Origin: Bacteroidales bacterium
GTDB taxonomy: Bacteria > Bacteroidota > Bacteroidia > Bacteroidales > Tenuifilaceae
NCBI GenBank assembly: GCA_003531155.1
Contig: DQHR01000002.1
Coordinates: forward strand, 1 to 11,386
DNA length: 11,386 bases
Direction of reading: 5' to 3'
A model generated the notes under the pieces. It was not told the origin of the DNA. It saw only the letters and a list, made by a program, of their open reading frames with translations, and did not search any database. Of this stretch, positions 7,425-11,386 are shown piece after piece. The stretch's first letter is position 1; the number at the start of each line of letters is the position of its first letter. The position numbers were made by a program, and so were the translations under genes.

Positions 7425-8918
7425 TTATCTAACATACTTCCACGATACCCTAAAAACAAGTCGCGCAATCCGCTCCATTGTTTTGTAATCAAGCTTTTCA
7501 GGAGTATCTCTTTCAGAATGGTAATCGGAATGCAATCCTCTAAAAAACATTACTGCAGGGATTTTATTAGCAATAAAACTTGCTTGATCCGATGAGTATA
7601 TATCAGTTGAAGTATAATCCACAAAAAGACTATCCGATCCTAACGTATTAGTCTTAATTTGTTTAGTAAGCAATGAATCTCTTTTAAGAGTAATAGCATA
7701 AACTTTTTTTATCTTTCGGTTCTTTTCAATATGGCTATCCTCGCCTCTACCTATCATATCCATATTTAAGTTCAGAACAGGTTTTATATCTAAGCTATCG
7801 GCTCTATTTACAAATATTCGTGAGCCCCACAAACCACTCTCTTCTCCCGAAAAGGCAGCAAAAATAATAGATCGTTTTGGTTTAAATCCTTTTTCAATGG
7901 CTTTTGAATAAGCCTCGGCAATCTCTATAACAGCGGCAACTCCTGATGCGTTATCGTCGGCACCATACATAATTCGATTTCCTTCAATGCCCAAATGATC
8001 GTAATGGGCAGATATTACAACAACCTCGTTGGGGTATTCAGAGCCTTCGATATAACCTAAAACATTGTTCGAAACATCTAAATTTTTAACAAAATCACGC
8101 CTAATCGATATTGCTAAAGGGTAAGTTCTTATCAAGTTGCTATCAAGCACATTAGATTCCAATTGCCTAACAATTCTCTTTAAACTAGTATTCATTAAGT
8201 TTGATACAACTCTTGGATGTAGGACAACGGTTGATATATAAAAGTTTTTATATTTTAAATTTTTTATCAAACTATCTGTTTTAGCAACACTGCCCGAAAA
8301 TGATTCTTTTAGTTTATTCCTCTTTTCCAAATCTTTAGCGGAATATATTTTACTTAATTTGTTAAACTGGTTTTTGTCATATGGATTACAAAGTAATACT
8401 CCTCTACATCCCTTTTTAATCAGCACGTCGTAAAGAGATGCTTTTTCGAAAAAAATATCTTTTGTTAAAATCAGTATTGTTTTATCATCAATATCTATTG
8501 ACTTAATATAATCTGGAGATATGTTGTTAGTAACCAAAATATCAAAGTCTCGTCTATTGGCAATGCTTGAAGAGTTCCCTAAATAGTTTACATTTTCAGA
8601 GCATAACATTTTTCCTATTTTAAATAAAGGTTTCTCTAAATGATATGTAAAAAAATCAACCTTTTGATAGTAACCATCTAACTTTGGTAAAAATCCAACA
8701 TTATAACTCTGAAAATTGTTTGCAATATATTCCGAAGCCTTTATAATTCCTCGTGTTTTTAAACCTCTCCCTTCCATCTCGGGTGAGGATAACTTATAAG
8801 TAATTCTTTTCAGATCATCGAGTTTTATCGATTCTAAAACATCAGAAGGAATTGAATCTTGTGCTTTTAATGCCTGCAATGAAAAAATAGAAAGCAGCAG
8901 TACGTAGAAATACTTCAT
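7425..8918 (-). CDS. Second secreted M28 metallopeptidase, diverged paralogue
   Basis: M28-family zinc peptidase, 497 residues, with a signal peptide at 1-19 or 1-20 (best cut L-K-A-Q, leaving Q20 at the mature end). The N-terminal segment carries S-P-E-M-E-G-R (45-51), matching the equivalent segment of the neighbouring M28 protein. The middle region (about 125-250) keeps only faint PA-domain character (D-D-K-T-I-L-I-L, then K-K-G-C-R-G-V-L-L) and is lysine/asparagine-rich. The catalytic core (about 285-495) is complete: H305, D321, E359 with E360, D387 and H467. It is probably an aminopeptidase with different specificity from its neighbour. Base composition is markedly more AT-rich than the tricorn gene: three sampled 60-base rows gave 12, 13 and 17 G+C, against 22, 25 and 28 in tricorn rows. 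Ninety bases and a promoter candidate separate it from the next M28 gene. I found no clear promoter of its own in the divergent spacer. Confidence 0.92.
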   Translation of the reverse strand: MKYFYVLLLSIFSLQALKAQDSIPSDVLESIKLDDLKRITYKLSSPEMEGRGLKTRGIIKASEYIANNFQSYNVGFLPKLDGYYQKVDFFTYHLEKPLFKIGKMLCSENVNYLGNSSSIANRRDFDILVTNNISPDYIKSIDIDDKTILILTKDIFFEKASLYDVLIKKGCRGVLLCNPYDKNQFNKLSKIYSAKDLEKRNKLKESFSGSVAKTDSLIKNLKYKNFYISTVVLHPRVVSNLMNTSLKRIVRQLESNVLDSNLIRTYPLAISIRRDFVKNLDVSNNVLGYIEGSEYPNEVVVISAHYDHLGIEGNRIMYGADDNASGVAAVIEIAEAYSKAIEKGFKPKRSIIFAAFSGEESGLWGSRIFVNRADSLDIKPVLNLNMDMIGRGEDSHIEKNRKIKKVYAITLKRDSLLTKQIKTNTLGSDSLFVDYTSTDIYSSDQASFIANKIPAVMFFRGLHSDYHSERDTPEKLDYKTMERIARLVFRVSWKYVR

Positions 8919-9078
8919 AAAAGATATAAATAACGACTAAGGTATGATATTTAATTGATGTGCATATTCAACAAATTCTGAATAAGTGTTAAAATAGAAA
9001 TAATCAGATAAATAATGCCTTTAGATTTCATATTACTCTTATTATTCAACTTGGTTATTTACTAACCTCTTTTTTTCT

Positions 9079-9086
9079 TACTTTTG
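9079..9086 (+). promoter_or_regulatory. -7 promoter box candidate for pheT
   Basis: TACTTTTG matches the Bacteroidota -7 consensus TAnnTTTG and would start transcription near 9090, giving a leader of about 40 bases. The nearest upstream TTG (9051-9053) is 25 bases away, longer than the usual spacing of about 19, so the -33 element is weak or different. The rest of the 214-base divergent spacer (8919-9132) is AT-rich. I see no T-box, leader peptide or terminator-antiterminator pair in it, and no consensus promoter for the minus-strand M28 gene. Confidence 0.38.
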
Positions 9087-9132
9087 CTTGATTTATTCGA
9101 AACCGATTATTCAGATTAAATAGATTATAACA

Positions 9133-11386
9133 ATGACAATTTCTTACAACTGGCTAAAAGAGTACATCAATATTAATATTGAACCTGAAAAGGTTGCACA
9201 AATACTAACTTCTATTGGTTTAGAGGTTGAAAGTTTTGAGAAACATCAAACTATTAAGGGAGGACTCGAAGGTGTTGTAATTGGTGAGGTTCTTACCTGT
9301 GAAAAACATCCCGATGCCGATAAACTTAGTAAAACTACCGTTAACGTTGGATTAGCCGAACCTCTAAACATAGTTTGCGGGGCACCAAACGTTGCCAAAG
9401 GTCAAAAAGTTGTTGTTGCAACTGTTGGTACAAAACTTTACTTCAATGATCAGGAAATTGTTATCAAAAAAGCAAAGATTCGTGGAGAACTCTCCGAGGG
9501 AATGATTTGCGCCGAGGATGAACTTGGACTTGGAACTTCTCATGCAGGTATTATGGTACTTGATCAGTCTGCAGTAATTGGAACTCCTGCAAAGGATTAT
9601 TTTAAGATTGAAGACGATTATATTTTCGAGATTGGCTTAACTCCAAATCGAATAGATGCTGCATCGCACTTTGGGGTTGCACGTGACTTGGCTGCGTACC
9701 TTAATCTCGAGAAACCTACAAAGGCAGTAAAACCATCGGTTGATTCGTTCAAGGTTGATAATAATAAACTCCATATTCCTACTGAAGTTGTTGACTCAAC
9801 GCTGTGTCCAAGGTTTTCGGGTGTTACTATTTCAAATATCAAGATTGGTCCATCGCCCGAATGGCTTCAGAAAAGACTAAAATCAATTGGTCTTAACCCA
9901 ATCTACAACGTGGTTGACGTTACTAATTTTGTACTTCATGAAATTGGTCAACCTCTCCATGCATATGATGCCGATCAGATATTAGGTGGCAAAGTTGTTG
10001 TTAGAACATTGCCTGAAGGTACCCCATTTATCACTCTTGATAGTAATGAGCGTAAACTCTCATCGGAGGATTTGATGGTTTGCAATACCGAATTAGGTAT
10101 GTGTATTGCTGGAGTTTTCGGTGGCTTAAAATCTGGCGTTTCCGAATCAACTACTAAAATATTCCTCGAAGCTGCTTGCTTTAACCCTGTATCCGTTCGT
10201 AAAACAGCGCGTAGGTTTGGCTTAAACACCGATGCATCATTCCGCTTTGAGCGTGGAACCGATCCCAACATCACAATTTGGGCTTTGAAGCGAGCAGCAA
10301 TGCTAATTAAAGAGGTTGCTGGTGGCGAAATATCATCCGAAATTATTGATGTTTACCCTAAACCTGTCGAAGATTTCAGAGTTGAATATAACCTTAAGAG
10401 AGCTGCAACATTTATTGGTAAAGAAATCCCTGCTGCTACAATAAAAAAGATTCTTGAAGGCCTAGAAATTAAAGTCGTTAAAGAGGATGGTGATATTTGG
10501 ACATTAGCCGTTCCACCATATCGTGTAGATGTTCAACGAGAAGCGGATATTGTTGAAGATGTTCTTCGTATTTACGGCTATAACAATGTTGATTTTTCAG
10601 AAAAAGTAAATAGCACCTTAAGCTATTCGAAGAAACCAGATACGCATCAAATCATCAATTTAATATCTGATTATTTGACTTCACATGGTTTTAACGAAAC
10701 AATGTGTAACTCGCTTACAAAAGCTGCTTATTATAAAGATTTAAGCACATTTCCTGCTGCCAATGCGGTTCAAATAATGAACCCCTTGAGTAATGATTTG
10801 AGCGCAATGCGCCAAACACTACTATTTGGAGGTTTGGAATCGGTTCAACGTAATACCAATCATCGCAACTTAAACCTTAAGCTCTACGAATTTGGTAACT
10901 GCTACAAATTCAATACTGATGCTGATAGATCTAAAGATCCTCTAAAATCATATAGCGAAGATCTAAGACTGGGCGTTTGGGTTACAGGCGAAAAAACAGA
11001 TGAATCGTGGGTTCAAAAACCACAAGTAGCTAGTTTCTTTACAATAAAAGGTTATGTTCATTCAATCCTTACTCGATTTGGATTTGATGTTGATAGCCTA
11101 ACTATTGAAGATGCACCATCGGATATTTTCGGGTATGGCTTATCATATAGTCTTAGAAATAAGCCTATAGTTACATTTGGGTTGGTAAACCAGAATATCC
11201 TTGAATCGTTTGATTTGAAAGCAGAGGTTTTCTTTGCTGAGTTCAAATGGAATCATGTGTTTGAGCATTCGGTAAATCTTAAAATTACCTACAAAGAACT
11301 TCCTAAATTCCCTGAGGTTCGTAGAGATTTAGCGTTATTACTCGATAAGAGTGTAACCTACGGCCAAATTCAAAAATTGGCCTTTG
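9133..11386 (+). CDS. pheT: Phenylalanyl-tRNA synthetase beta subunit, 3' end outside window
   Basis: Beta subunit of the cytoplasmic (alpha-beta)2 enzyme that charges tRNA-Phe. 751 codons are visible without a frameshift; bacterial PheT is usually about 800 residues, so roughly the last 50-80 are missing beyond the window. Domain order is standard: N-terminal segment M-T-I-S-Y-N-W-L-K-E; EMAP-type tRNA-binding OB fold (about 42-155, with K-H-P-D-A-D-K-L at 58-65); B3/B4 editing domain (about 219-375, ending near R-R-F-G-L-N-T-D-A-S); B5 domain (about 400-485) with the metal-site acidic residues D466, D472, E475 and D476 in P-P-Y-R-V-D-V-Q; catalytic-like core (about 490-700); and the start of the anticodon-binding FDX-ACB domain (from about 717, F-P-E-V-R-R-D). 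The start was chosen because it gives the conserved N-terminus. pheS is not upstream; the gene is divergent from the peptidase cluster and functionally unrelated to it. Confidence 0.97.
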   Translation, partial: MTISYNWLKEYININIEPEKVAQILTSIGLEVESFEKHQTIKGGLEGVVIGEVLTCEKHPDADKLSKTTVNVGLAEPLNIVCGAPNVAKGQKVVVATVGTKLYFNDQEIVIKKAKIRGELSEGMICAEDELGLGTSHAGIMVLDQSAVIGTPAKDYFKIEDDYIFEIGLTPNRIDAASHFGVARDLAAYLNLEKPTKAVKPSVDSFKVDNNKLHIPTEVVDSTLCPRFSGVTISNIKIGPSPEWLQKRLKSIGLNPIYNVVDVTNFVLHEIGQPLHAYDADQILGGKVVVRTLPEGTPFITLDSNERKLSSEDLMVCNTELGMCIAGVFGGLKSGVSESTTKIFLEAACFNPVSVRKTARRFGLNTDASFRFERGTDPNITIWALKRAAMLIKEVAGGEISSEIIDVYPKPVEDFRVEYNLKRAATFIGKEIPAATIKKILEGLEIKVVKEDGDIWTLAVPPYRVDVQREADIVEDVLRIYGYNNVDFSEKVNSTLSYSKKPDTHQIINLISDYLTSHGFNETMCNSLTKAAYYKDLSTFPAANAVQIMNPLSNDLSAMRQTLLFGGLESVQRNTNHRNLNLKLYEFGNCYKFNTDADRSKDPLKSYSEDLRLGVWVTGEKTDESWVQKPQVASFFTIKGYVHSILTRFGFDVDSLTIEDAPSDIFGYGLSYSLRNKPIVTFGLVNQNILESFDLKAEVFFAEFKWNHVFEHSVNLKITYKELPKFPEVRRDLALLLDKSVTYGQIQKLAF

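Noticed and set aside
5766..8918. Either M28 protein as the glutaminyl cyclase that would modify the Gln N-termini
   Set aside because: Glutaminyl cyclases share the fold but have a single-metal site. Both proteins here keep the two-metal aminopeptidase motifs, including A-D-D-N-A-S-G and the G-E-E pair.
127..8918. Type IX secretion C-terminal sorting domains on the exported proteins
   Set aside because: The C-termini end with catalytic-core helices or short charged tails; no beta-rich sorting domain or gliding-motility-type tail is visible.
8966..8983. ATTCA-N8-TGAAT inverted repeat in the divergent spacer as an operator
   Set aside because: Five-base arms in AT-rich DNA are expected by chance, and it has no clear position relative to a promoter.
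9618..10274. Open minus-strand frames inside pheT (9618-9842 and 9975-10274)
   Set aside because: They lie antisense within well-conserved PheT coding sequence, show no recognisable domain and have no promoter or start context.

Overview
The window looks like a chromosomal segment from a member of the Bacteroidota. It is AT-rich and its starts lack Shine-Dalgarno sequences. Two to three intergenic sites match the phylum's promoter consensus (-33 TTG, -7 TAnnTTTG). Five consecutive genes encode exported proteins whose predicted signal-peptidase sites are all followed by Gln, a recognised habit of this phylum. The protein families also fit: a secreted tricorn homologue, secreted M28 peptidases and a DUF6263-like protein. 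I cannot assign a genus.

Layout. Bases 1-66 carry a well-formed minus-strand promoter firing out of the left edge, perhaps into a gene that starts at base 18. Bases 68-100 are a minus-strand terminator. Five minus-strand genes follow, listed here from low to high coordinate: a 1079-residue tricorn-type S41 protease (127-3366), an M24B Xaa-Pro aminopeptidase (3527-4801), a DUF6263-like protein (4874-5719), an M28 peptidase with a PA domain (5766-7334), and a second, diverged M28 peptidase (7425-8918). A 214-base divergent spacer separates them from pheT on the plus strand (9133 to the right edge, 3' end cut off). There are no tRNA, rRNA, CRISPR or insertion-sequence signals, and no gene-free stretch reaches 300 bases.

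How the genes may work together. Every minus-strand product appears to be exported, and four of the five are peptidases with intact catalytic residues. Tricorn cuts oligopeptides into short peptides, M28 enzymes remove N-terminal residues, and Xaa-Pro aminopeptidase handles bonds before proline that general aminopeptidases cannot cut. Together they would form an extracytoplasmic version of the tricorn-plus-aminopeptidase route known from the archaeal cytosol. This is inferred from family roles and proximity. The cluster is not clearly one operon: there is a promoter candidate upstream of the first M28 gene (7389-7421), a strong terminator between the DUF6263-like gene and the aminopeptidase gene (4814-4855), and a 160-base gap before the tricorn gene. 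pheT is an unrelated housekeeping neighbour.
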